Of a DNA stretch of 64,000 nt, positions 1-5,953 are shown in pieces. The notes under the pieces were generated by a model. The model was given only the letters and a program-made list of their open reading frames with translations. It was not told where the DNA came from and did not search any database. Both the position numbers and the translations under genes were made by a program. How positions within the stretch are numbered: position 1 is the first letter of the stretch; each line of letters starts with the position of its first letter. The stretch is from contig CANLQK010000002.1 in assembly GCA_947493255.1 (NCBI GenBank), positions 477,124 through 541,123 of the forward strand, written 5' to 3'. The DNA comes from an uncultured Paracoccaceae bacterium (lineage in GTDB: Bacteria; Pseudomonadota; Alphaproteobacteria; Rhodobacterales; Rhodobacteraceae).

Positions 1-78
1 CGATTGAGCATCAGTTTTCGTCAGATTGAAATGACGGGTCGCATTATCACTGATAATGCAGGAATCTTCTCAGCCTAA
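1..78 (+). CDS. Possible 3' end of an unidentified gene
   Basis: Frame 1 is open from the window edge to a TAA at 76-78, encoding 25 residues that end in DNAGIFSA. The stretch is too short to recognise a family, and the opposite strand is also open in one frame. Its only support is position, just left of the resolvase and its res-like site, where another mobile-element gene would be plausible. It may be chance. Confidence 0.2.
   Translation, partial: RLSISFRQIEMTGRIITDNAGIFSA
41..59. repeat. 19-bp perfect palindrome
   Basis: GCATTATCACTGATAATGC consists of two 9-bp arms around one central base. It lies about 35 bp left of the first res-like half-site. It could be an operator for a gene off the left edge or a DNA site of the mobile element. 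If the frame-1 reading is real it also lies within coding sequence. Confidence 0.4.
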
Positions 79-93
79 AGACCTCATCCAGTC

Positions 94-205
94 TGTCCGC
101 AAAAGTATGCCGTAGCGGACATCACACAACCTTCCGAAAATATGTCCGTTAGACCTACCAACAACTTACGGACACCGATATAAACGGACAGGAATCATAC
201 GGACA
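94..205. other. Putative res recombination site (three subsites)
   Basis: Six copies of a TGTCCGy/rCGGACA half-site are arranged in three pairs just upstream of the resolvase gene. The first pair is TGTCCGC at 94-100 and GCGGACA at 115-121, inverted, spanning 28 bp. The second is TGTCCGT at 143-149 and ACGGACA at 168-174, inverted, spanning 32 bp. The third is ACGGACA at 184-190 and 199-205, in direct orientation. A 28-bp crossover subsite followed by accessory subsites next to the resolvase gene is the architecture of Tn3/gamma-delta type res sites; directly repeated accessory half-sites are known in the Sin/beta group. The last pair sits just upstream of the resolvase ribosome binding site, so binding would also repress the gene. 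Confidence 0.6.
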
Positions 206-219
206 TTTTCGGAGGCGAT

Positions 220-852
220 TTGAAAACCATTCTCTACGCTCGTGTTTCCACAAGGGACCAGACACTCGAACATCAAATCACCCAAGCAGAGGCAGCAGGT
301 TTCAAGGTCGATGAAGTGATCGCTGATCATGGGGTGTCTGGGGTGCAGCAGAGACTGCAAGATAGGTCAGAGGGTCGCAGGCTTTTTGACAAACTCCGCT
401 CAGGTGATGTGCTCGTGCTGCGTTGGTTGGATAGACTAGGACGTAACTACGAAGATGTAACCGATGCGGTTCGTCACTTCATCCGACAAGGGGTCATCAT
501 CCGAACCGTCATCAATGGCATGACCTTTGACGGTTCCACCACCGATCCAGTTCAACAAGCAGTACGGGATGCAATGATCGCGTTTCTGGCAGCAACCGCA
601 CAGGCGCAGGCTGAAGCAACTAAAGTTGCTCAGCAAGCTGGCATTCAACTTGCTAAGGAAAAAGGGGATCGGTTCCGTGGACGCAAACCTTCATATGATC
701 GCGCTACGTTTGAGTTGGCGCAGAGTCTTTTGGGTCTTGGCAATGGTCCTAGTGCCGTATCCAAGCAAACGGGACTATCACGCCAGACATTGATCCGTAT
801 TCGGGATGAACCAGAGATTGCCGCCGCCGCAATGGAGAGATGGGGGCTTTAA
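220..852 (+). CDS. Serine recombinase (resolvase/invertase family)
   Basis: A 210-residue small serine recombinase. The N-terminal catalytic domain opens with the family signature YARVSTRDQ, where Ser10 is the predicted nucleophile, followed by the arginine-containing stretch VLRWLDRLGRN. A long helix follows, and residues about 175-200 form a C-terminal helix-turn-helix (SAVSKQTGLSRQTLIRI). Length and layout fit Tn3-type resolvases rather than large serine integrases. The start is TTG at 220, chosen because GGAGG lies at 211-215. The upstream half-sites look like its res site. Its job is probably resolution of cointegrates or multimers of the mobile element; no transposase is visible, so the partner would be left of the window. 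Confidence 0.88.
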   Translation: MKTILYARVSTRDQTLEHQITQAEAAGFKVDEVIADHGVSGVQQRLQDRSEGRRLFDKLRSGDVLVLRWLDRLGRNYEDVTDAVRHFIRQGVIIRTVINGMTFDGSTTDPVQQAVRDAMIAFLAATAQAQAEATKVAQQAGIQLAKEKGDRFRGRKPSYDRATFELAQSLLGLGNGPSAVSKQTGLSRQTLIRIRDEPEIAAAAMERWGL

Positions 853-915
853 ATAGCCGTGAATTGTAAGGGCGGCACCAAGAAAGGCAGTTGTGGAGAC
901 TTCTTCTGCGTCTGG

Positions 916-1551
916 TCAGATCGCTTTGTTTGTAAGCTTTGGATTGTAATTTTTACGACGCATTGGCAAAGACAGATCATACTGATTAGTGCGACCTGCA
1001 GTTGCGGTTGCATCCACCAACCAACGCAAATTTTCTGGTTGGTTTTCAATGCGGGACCACGGCACAACTGACATCGAAACGTTCGGGTTCATAAGGTTAT
1101 CTATAACTCGCTCTGGCATATCTGGATATCGTGACTGATAGTCAGACTTCTGCGACAAGCTCATCCATGATCCCCTGTAGTCAGGGTATATTACGGCCTT
1201 TTCGTCAGGAAGGCCGCAATGCCAACTTGTTGAAGGTGTTGATGGAAGATCAATTATCAATACACCTGATTTTTTGTTTACACGCCCGTCGATCATTGAG
1301 GATTTCAGTTCCCAATCAATGTGTTTGCGGAATCTAGTCTCGGTCCCACACAGCAAGATCGTTACTTCGGTGTCTCGCAGATAATCGTCCCTAATGATGC
1401 GACGAATGGATTCGCTGGGTAGATCATCATCGATGTCACCCACCTCGACAGAACCATCTTGGAAAGCGCCGTATATACGACCGAGTCCAGCCAGATGTTC
1501 ACGGTAGTACTGATCATTGTCATGATGATAGCTAACAAATACTTTCGTCAT
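916..1551 (-). CDS. TIR-like domain protein (ThsB/DUF1863-type), last gene of defence operon
   Basis: A 211-residue protein that begins at once with a TIR-like fold: KVFVSYHHDND forms the first strand and loop, a central strand reads TEVTILLCGTET, and the helix after it (HIDWELKSSM) carries Glu81 at the place of the catalytic TIR glutamate. This resembles the MTH538/DUF1863 group that includes Thoeris ThsB, which makes ADP-ribose-derived signals. About 90 residues rich in Trp and Pro follow the core and are not recognised. The start is supported by AGGAGA upstream. It lies 70 bp after the membrane protein gene, the only real gap in the operon. NAD-derived signal synthesis is inferred from fold only. 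Confidence 0.75.
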   Translation of the reverse strand: MTKVFVSYHHDNDQYYREHLAGLGRIYGAFQDGSVEVGDIDDDLPSESIRRIIRDDYLRDTEVTILLCGTETRFRKHIDWELKSSMIDGRVNKKSGVLIIDLPSTPSTSWHCGLPDEKAVIYPDYRGSWMSLSQKSDYQSRYPDMPERVIDNLMNPNVSMSVVPWSRIENQPENLRWLVDATATAGRTNQYDLSLPMRRKNYNPKLTNKAI

Positions 1552-1621
1552 TTTCGTCTCCTAAAGTCCAACCGCCATCCAGCTATTCGCGACATCTTTC
1601 CGCCCCGAGTCAAATCGAGTG

Positions 1622-2302
1622 CTATTCATCGATTGCGATAATGCTCTCAGGGTCACCAGTTGCCAGTTGATACATCGCCCGTCGGTATTCGATCAGCTTT
1701 GCGTTGATCTCGAGAAGGTCTTTTACCAACTCGTCGTACTTCGGGAATTCCTGCTGAACGGACTGCGGGTCTCTAACGGCATCATCGTTCAGCGTCGCTT
1801 CGTACCATCTTCGATAACGGGCTTGCCATTGGGTGAGGTGCGGTCGAAGTCCTTCATTCAACACCTGAACAGAAGCCCGCACAATCGCACGGGTTCCCTT
1901 GCTCTTGAGTTTGTGAGCGGGAACCTCTTTGATCAGGTCGCGGGTTACGCCGAAGAAGCTATACCAAGAGTCATAGACCTCAGAGATCACATCGTGTTCG
2001 GGATCAATCGCCAGCCCAACCTTTCTTGTGCTTAGTTCCACCCAGATCGCATAGGCGATTTGTCGGTCGGTCCTGTTTGGTTTGAAACTGACATTGGTGT
2101 CACCAATGCCGATGCCTGCACTGTCGAGTTCAAAACTGCCCAAACCGATCCGACCACGAAAGCAAAGCCAAATCAGAAACGCCGCTGCAAGGAGCAACAC
2201 CACAGGCGCAACCCATGCTCCAAGCTCGAGTGACATGCTTAAGTCCTCGGATATCGAGAAAGAGAAGAGCGGTTCATTTGATTGAGAGGTTGGGTCAGTC
2301 AT
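1622..2302 (-). CDS. Single-span membrane protein, candidate effector of the TIR operon
   Basis: A 226-residue protein with a short polar N-terminus, one hydrophobic span at about residues 28-49 (WVAPVVLLLAAAFLIWLCF), and a soluble domain of about 175 residues. The soluble part has a mixed first half (DRQIAYAIWVELSTRKVGLAID) and a helical second half containing DSWYSFFGVTRDLIKEVP and LTQWQARYRRWYE. I do not recognise the domain as Macro, SLOG, STING or SAVED. Its start overlaps the MazG stop as ATGA, implying coupled translation. In immune operons a membrane protein beside a TIR enzyme is often the effector that damages the membrane on ligand binding; that role here is inference. Confidence 0.6.
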   Translation of the reverse strand: MTDPTSQSNEPLFSFSISEDLSMSLELGAWVAPVVLLLAAAFLIWLCFRGRIGLGSFELDSAGIGIGDTNVSFKPNRTDRQIAYAIWVELSTRKVGLAIDPEHDVISEVYDSWYSFFGVTRDLIKEVPAHKLKSKGTRAIVRASVQVLNEGLRPHLTQWQARYRRWYEATLNDDAVRDPQSVQQEFPKYDELVKDLLEINAKLIEYRRAMYQLATGDPESIIAIDE

Positions 2303-3429
2303 GTGTCGAGCTTCTTGAATTGCAGAGTTCGCGTGTCACGATCACCTATTATTAGACCTCCCTTGTTTCTGCGAACCTGACGAAACACCCCGTATCCGTC
2401 AAGGATACACTTCTCCCAAAGATTCATAGGGCATTGAGCAACCTCGTAACCCCGCACAAAGTCTTGGATATGTTTCAACAGGTCCAAGGACACGCTAGTG
2501 TGGCCTTCGAAATAGTCGAGTTCCTTTGCTTTTGAGAACAACCAGGCGGCCAATCCCTCCTCAACGACAACACCACGGCCACCGTCTTGGCTCTCATCGA
2601 TAAGTTGGTCACTCTTGCGTTTGCGCTTTAGCAACCCACGCATCGTGGGCGACCAATGCAGAATCGCAGCATGCGCAAAGTGGATCACGTCGTGGTAGCG
2701 AAAACCGTCACCTTCAGCGATATTGTCTGTCAGTGGGTCACCTATGAAGACACCGTTCCAACGCAGGTAAACCTTCCCGTTGTCACGTTCCCGCATCTCA
2801 ATGGCGAATTGTCGAGGAAGCTGCTCATATTCAACGAAACCAGTATCAAAGTCAGGTTGTGATGACAAATCAAGCTTGCCAAAGCGCGATCTCGTCTTCT
2901 TGGCATTCGCAGTCAACACTTCGGAAAAACTGACGTTGCATTCACCCAGCACAGTCAGAAAATTTCGAACAAACGACTTCATGACATCCAGTCGCTCATC
3001 ATGGTTCATCGATTGGACCCGCAGCATGTCCGCACTGGTGCGTCCGATGTTGACCAATGCCTGATCACAAACCTCTTGTTTGGGGCCTATCTTGTTGGAG
3101 ATGGTCACTGGGCAGAGCGGATCGTCAGACGCAATCACCGACTGGGTTTCATTGGGGGCTGACGTATTGAGTTCTAACAGCAACTGAGCCACTGAAATAT
3201 CGAACCGTCGAGCTAAAGCAGTGAAATACCAAAACGCATCGCCAAGTTCGTCGATGACATTTGCGCGGAAGCCGATGTATGCCTTCTTCTCCCGCTTCAA
3301 CTTTTTGACTGCTGACATCACGCCACCCACTTCGCCGAAGAGACCAAGCAATATGGGTTGGGTCTCTCCCTCTTCGAAACGATCAGTTGCCTGCACTTCA
3401 TCGCAATATGCGTTGATATCATAAGTCAT
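2299..3429 (-). CDS. MazG-like nucleotide pyrophosphohydrolase with C-terminal extension
   Basis: A 376-residue protein. Residues about 20-75 form a MazG-type helical motif: LLGLFGEVGGVMSAVKK, then DELGDAFWYF, giving Glu33, Glu61 and Asp64 as metal ligands. The second Glu of the usual ExxE motif is replaced by Gly36, so metal binding may be altered. Residues about 200-376 form a second domain (YHDVIHFAHAAILHWSPT, then EEGLAAWLFSKAKEL) that resembles the MazG C-terminal domain of longer defence-linked homologues. I chose the ATG at 3429 over the upstream GTG-type start because GGGGAGG precedes it and it overlaps the Nmad2 stop as ATGA. It may hydrolyse a modified or signalling nucleotide; the substrate is unknown. 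Confidence 0.72.
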   Translation of the reverse strand: MTYDINAYCDEVQATDRFEEGETQPILLGLFGEVGGVMSAVKKLKREKKAYIGFRANVIDELGDAFWYFTALARRFDISVAQLLLELNTSAPNETQSVIASDDPLCPVTISNKIGPKQEVCDQALVNIGRTSADMLRVQSMNHDERLDVMKSFVRNFLTVLGECNVSFSEVLTANAKKTRSRFGKLDLSSQPDFDTGFVEYEQLPRQFAIEMRERDNGKVYLRWNGVFIGDPLTDNIAEGDGFRYHDVIHFAHAAILHWSPTMRGLLKRKRKSDQLIDESQDGGRGVVVEEGLAAWLFSKAKELDYFEGHTSVSLDLLKHIQDFVRGYEVAQCPMNLWEKCILDGYGVFRQVRRNKGGLIIGDRDTRTLQFKKLDT

Positions 3430-4058
3430 GTGTGCCTCCCCTCGATGGCATTGCCCCATGCCTCAGGAAGCCCTCTTAACCCCCAGTCGAACGACTCTAA
3501 CAGCCAGTCTTTGATGGCCTGCTGCATCTCTGGGGAATAGCTTTTATATGTCCGAACGTCGCGAGGGAACGGTTCTCCAAGTCGACCGAATATGTGCTGT
3601 GGCGGAGTGACCGCGTCCGCACCAAAGTAGACGTATTGCCGTGCCAGCAACACGCGGTCGGCTTGGGTGTCTTGGCGAAGGTTGTCGGTATTAACTGAAC
3701 CATCTCTCATACTGTGATGGGAGTTTGCTTGTCGAAACCCATCGGCACTCCCGTCACGCTGATAGATGTTATCGCCAAAGAACCCCTTATGAACCCCCTC
3801 AAGAACGGGTTTCTTCATCTGAAATCTGGGATCATTCCAATATTGATCGAACGTCATGATTTCATCGACAATCATCGCATAGACGACTTTGCCCCATAGC
3901 CCATTGGCTTTCGAACCTGCCCCAATTACCCAGTCACCGATATCGGCATGACCTCGTATCAACGGCTTGCAACACGCGAGAGTGCAGACTCCATGGAAAG
4001 GATTAGGGGCAAAACCGTAGTCACGAGCAACCTTGTAAGACCAGACAGTCATTGGCAC
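3426..4058 (-). CDS. Nucleotide modification associated domain (Nmad2-like) protein
   Basis: A 210-residue protein that matches from memory the Nmad2 family: the N-terminus reads YKVARDYGFAPNPFHGVC, then CTLACCKPLIRG and IGDWVIGAGSK, followed by a helical C-terminus. The family was named for its association with base-modification and phage-conflict genes, and its biochemical activity is not established. The gene overlaps the upstream TIR gene by 10 bp and the MazG gene by 4 bp, so all three are probably co-translated. It may recognise or process a nucleotide made or altered by its partners, which is inference from context. Family assignment is moderately sure. Confidence 0.65.
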   Translation of the reverse strand: MPMTVWSYKVARDYGFAPNPFHGVCTLACCKPLIRGHADIGDWVIGAGSKANGLWGKVVYAMIVDEIMTFDQYWNDPRFQMKKPVLEGVHKGFFGDNIYQRDGSADGFRQANSHHSMRDGSVNTDNLRQDTQADRVLLARQYVYFGADAVTPPQHIFGRLGEPFPRDVRTYKSYSPEMQQAIKDWLLESFDWGLRGLPEAWGNAIEGRHT

Positions 4059-4522
4059 TTTACCCTTTTGAACAAGATGGGGTCGGAAACCGTCCCGTCC
4101 TGTTTTTCTCGACCGTTGAAGTCACCTGTCAGTGCATCAACAACGCGCCCACCGTCCCAGCCGACCATGGCGTCCGCTAACTGCTTCAACTTGGCAGGAG
4201 GTTCACATCCAGCATGTCCATGCGCCCACACCCCAACAATACGTTTACCCAAGCTGGCAGCCCGCAAAATTTCCTTATCAACCCATCCACTATTTTTAGT
4301 CTGTGGCGTGATGTAGACGACCATGACGCTGCACCACTTGATGCGAGGGCCAATAATCTTGTTGAGAATGTAGTCGGCATTCTTAGCCTTGTTCGGCTTT
4401 TCTTTGTTAATGGATCCGTCTCGAACAGTGAGACCATGGTTGCGCGTCAATGTCTTCAGCTTTGCCAAGCCCGCATCATCCTCATGAATGTGGCTGATAA
4501 AAATATTTTTGCTACCCTTCAT
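4049..4522 (-). CDS. Short TIR-like domain protein (ThsB/DUF1863-type), first gene of defence operon
   Basis: A 157-residue stand-alone TIR-like protein. The first strand is NIFISHIHEDD, a middle strand is VMVVYITPQT, and the next helix SGWVDKEILRAASLGKR carries Glu84 at the catalytic position. The final strand RIVGVWAHG is typical of the MTH538/DUF1863 class. A second ATG lies two codons upstream at 4528, but GAAGGA (4529-4534) is well spaced only for the ATG at 4522. It heads the operon and faces the divergent XRE gene across about 200 bp. It is clearly different in sequence from the second TIR protein, so the two may make different signals or one may be regulatory. Confidence 0.75.
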   Translation of the reverse strand: MKGSKNIFISHIHEDDAGLAKLKTLTRNHGLTVRDGSINKEKPNKAKNADYILNKIIGPRIKWCSVMVVYITPQTKNSGWVDKEILRAASLGKRIVGVWAHGHAGCEPPAKLKQLADAMVGWDGGRVVDALTGDFNGREKQDGTVSDPILFKRVKCQ

Positions 4523-4721
4523 AGTCATTCCTTCTCAATCACCAAGGTTTCGACGTCATTACAAAGCCAGCTTCTTTGGCGCATGTATCGCCGCAACCAG
4601 GTGGTGCGAGAGTGGGCAACTAAGAAGTATCGCTACTCTGAACAGCATCCGACTCATCTAATCGTTTGTCAAGAACGAAAAATACGTCTACTCTGAACTT
4701 TAGGAAAACGGGAGATTCTTC
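4523..4721. promoter_or_regulatory. Divergent control region with a CTACTCTGAAC direct repeat
   Basis: About 200 bp separate the TIR operon from the XRE-ImmA operon. The 11-mer CTACTCTGAAC occurs exactly at 4633-4643 and 4688-4698, in the same orientation and 55 bp apart. A weak sigma-70-like pair, TTGTCA at 4666-4671 and TACTCT at 4689-4694 with 17-bp spacing, would place the right repeat over the -10 of the XRE promoter. The repeats are natural candidates for operators of the XRE protein controlling both directions. This is an inference from position. Confidence 0.4.
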
Positions 4722-5045
4722 ATGACGACGCCCATGGGTGAGCGCATACGCGAACGGCGTAAGGCGAGGCAGTTAACCCTCGACCAACTGGCTGACAAAG
4801 CAGAATGCAGCAAGAGTTACATCTGGGAGTTGGAGAATAAAACGCCACCTAGACCATCGGCCGACAAACTCGCTGCAATCGCATCAGTGCTAGGAACTAC
4901 AGTAGATGTATTGATAGGCACCCCCATCAACTCAACAGATGATTTGGCACCAGAGGATAAAGTTTTCTTTAGGAAGTTTAGCGGCTTAGATGCGGACAAA
5001 CAGCAAACGATGCGGCGGATGCTAGACCTCTGGGATGATGAATGA
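4722..5045 (+). CDS. XRE-family repressor paired with ImmA-type protease (CapH-like)
   Basis: A 107-residue protein with an N-terminal Cro/C1 helix-turn-helix: RIRERRKARQLTLDQLADKA then CSKSYIWELENKTPPRPS. The C-terminus is short and acidic (DADKQQTMRRMLDLWDDE) and may be the dimerisation tail or the protease-sensitive part. It overlaps the following metallopeptidase gene as ATGA and is divergent from the TIR operon. The pairing matches ImmR/ImmA of mobile elements and CapH/CapP of CBASS operons, in which a COG2856 protease inactivates the repressor after DNA damage. It probably represses its own operon and the TIR operon; that target is inferred. Confidence 0.8.
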   Translation: MTTPMGERIRERRKARQLTLDQLADKAECSKSYIWELENKTPPRPSADKLAAIASVLGTTVDVLIGTPINSTDDLAPEDKVFFRKFSGLDADKQQTMRRMLDLWDDE

Positions 5046-5926
5046 ACAAGCATAAGACCCCAGACCGCTGGGCCAATGATCTGACATTGATGATGACGCA
5101 GGTACTGGGGCAAGATCGGTTCCCTGTGGATGTGGCAAAGTTAGCGACTGAGTACTCGCAGCAGGTCTTTCCTTCTGACCCGATAACGAAGGTTGTTAGT
5201 CGCCCCTTCGATGGATTTGAGGGGGCGCTCATCCCTCGTGGGGGCGGTTCGAAAGAATGGGGGATTGGTTATTCATCTAGAATCAAGTCCACTGGTCGGG
5301 CCAATTTCACGCTGGCCCATGAGTTCGGGCACTACCTACTTCATCGTGAGAAGTACCCTGACGGGTTGCAGTGTACCCTGGAGCAGATGGGGCAATGGGA
5401 TAGCGAATATAATCTTGTCGAGGCTGAGGCCAACAAGTTCGCGGCGGGCCTACTGATGCCTCTTGATGACTTTCGGGCCAATATCCCACCCAAGTCTAAG
5501 GCCGACTTTCAGCAGCTTGGCGAGTGTGCGGAACGGTATCAAGTGTCGCTAATGGCGGCTACACTTCGATGGCTGTCATACACGCAGCAAAGGGCCATGT
5601 TGGTAGTATCTCGTGAGGGGTTTATTCTTTGGGCGAGATCAAGTGAACCAGCACTCAAGTCAGGTGCATACATAAAGGTATCGGGCCTCGCTCCAAAATC
5701 AGTTCCAATTGCATCGCCTATAGTCGTCCGTTCTGGGTGTGTGGGTCTAGCCGAGCAGGTTCAGCATGACAAAGGCGTCTGGCTCGGAGAAGCAGCAACC
5801 GAACATTCCTTGATATCGGAACGCCATGATATTGGGCTTTCATTACTGATCCTTGCAAGCAGCGGACCCTCTATTGGAGTGCTTGAAGAAACTGAACCCG
5901 ATGTCGTGGATCGCCTGCGCTTCTGA
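5042..5926 (+). CDS. ImmA/IrrE-family zinc metallopeptidase (CapP-like)
   Basis: A 294-residue protein with the COG2856 zinc motif HEFGHYLLH at about residues 96-104 and a downstream EAEANKFAAGLLMP helix that supplies the third ligand Glu. The C-terminal half (about 170-294) is the extension seen in IrrE/CapP-type members, which may be the sensory part. In known systems this family cleaves an XRE-type repressor encoded next door in response to DNA damage. Here that would be the overlapping 107-residue XRE protein, de-repressing the TIR operon. It converges with the integrase, leaving 27 bp between the two stop codons. Confidence 0.85.
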   Translation: MNKHKTPDRWANDLTLMMTQVLGQDRFPVDVAKLATEYSQQVFPSDPITKVVSRPFDGFEGALIPRGGGSKEWGIGYSSRIKSTGRANFTLAHEFGHYLLHREKYPDGLQCTLEQMGQWDSEYNLVEAEANKFAAGLLMPLDDFRANIPPKSKADFQQLGECAERYQVSLMAATLRWLSYTQQRAMLVVSREGFILWARSSEPALKSGAYIKVSGLAPKSVPIASPIVVRSGCVGLAEQVQHDKGVWLGEAATEHSLISERHDIGLSLLILASSGPSIGVLEETEPDVVDRLRF

Positions 5927-5953
5927 TATCGTCGCTCTTTGGCTCGCATCAAG

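Noticed and set aside
859..1071. 70-residue plus-strand frame after the resolvase
   Set aside because: Most of it overlaps the TIR gene antisense and no ribosome site precedes it.
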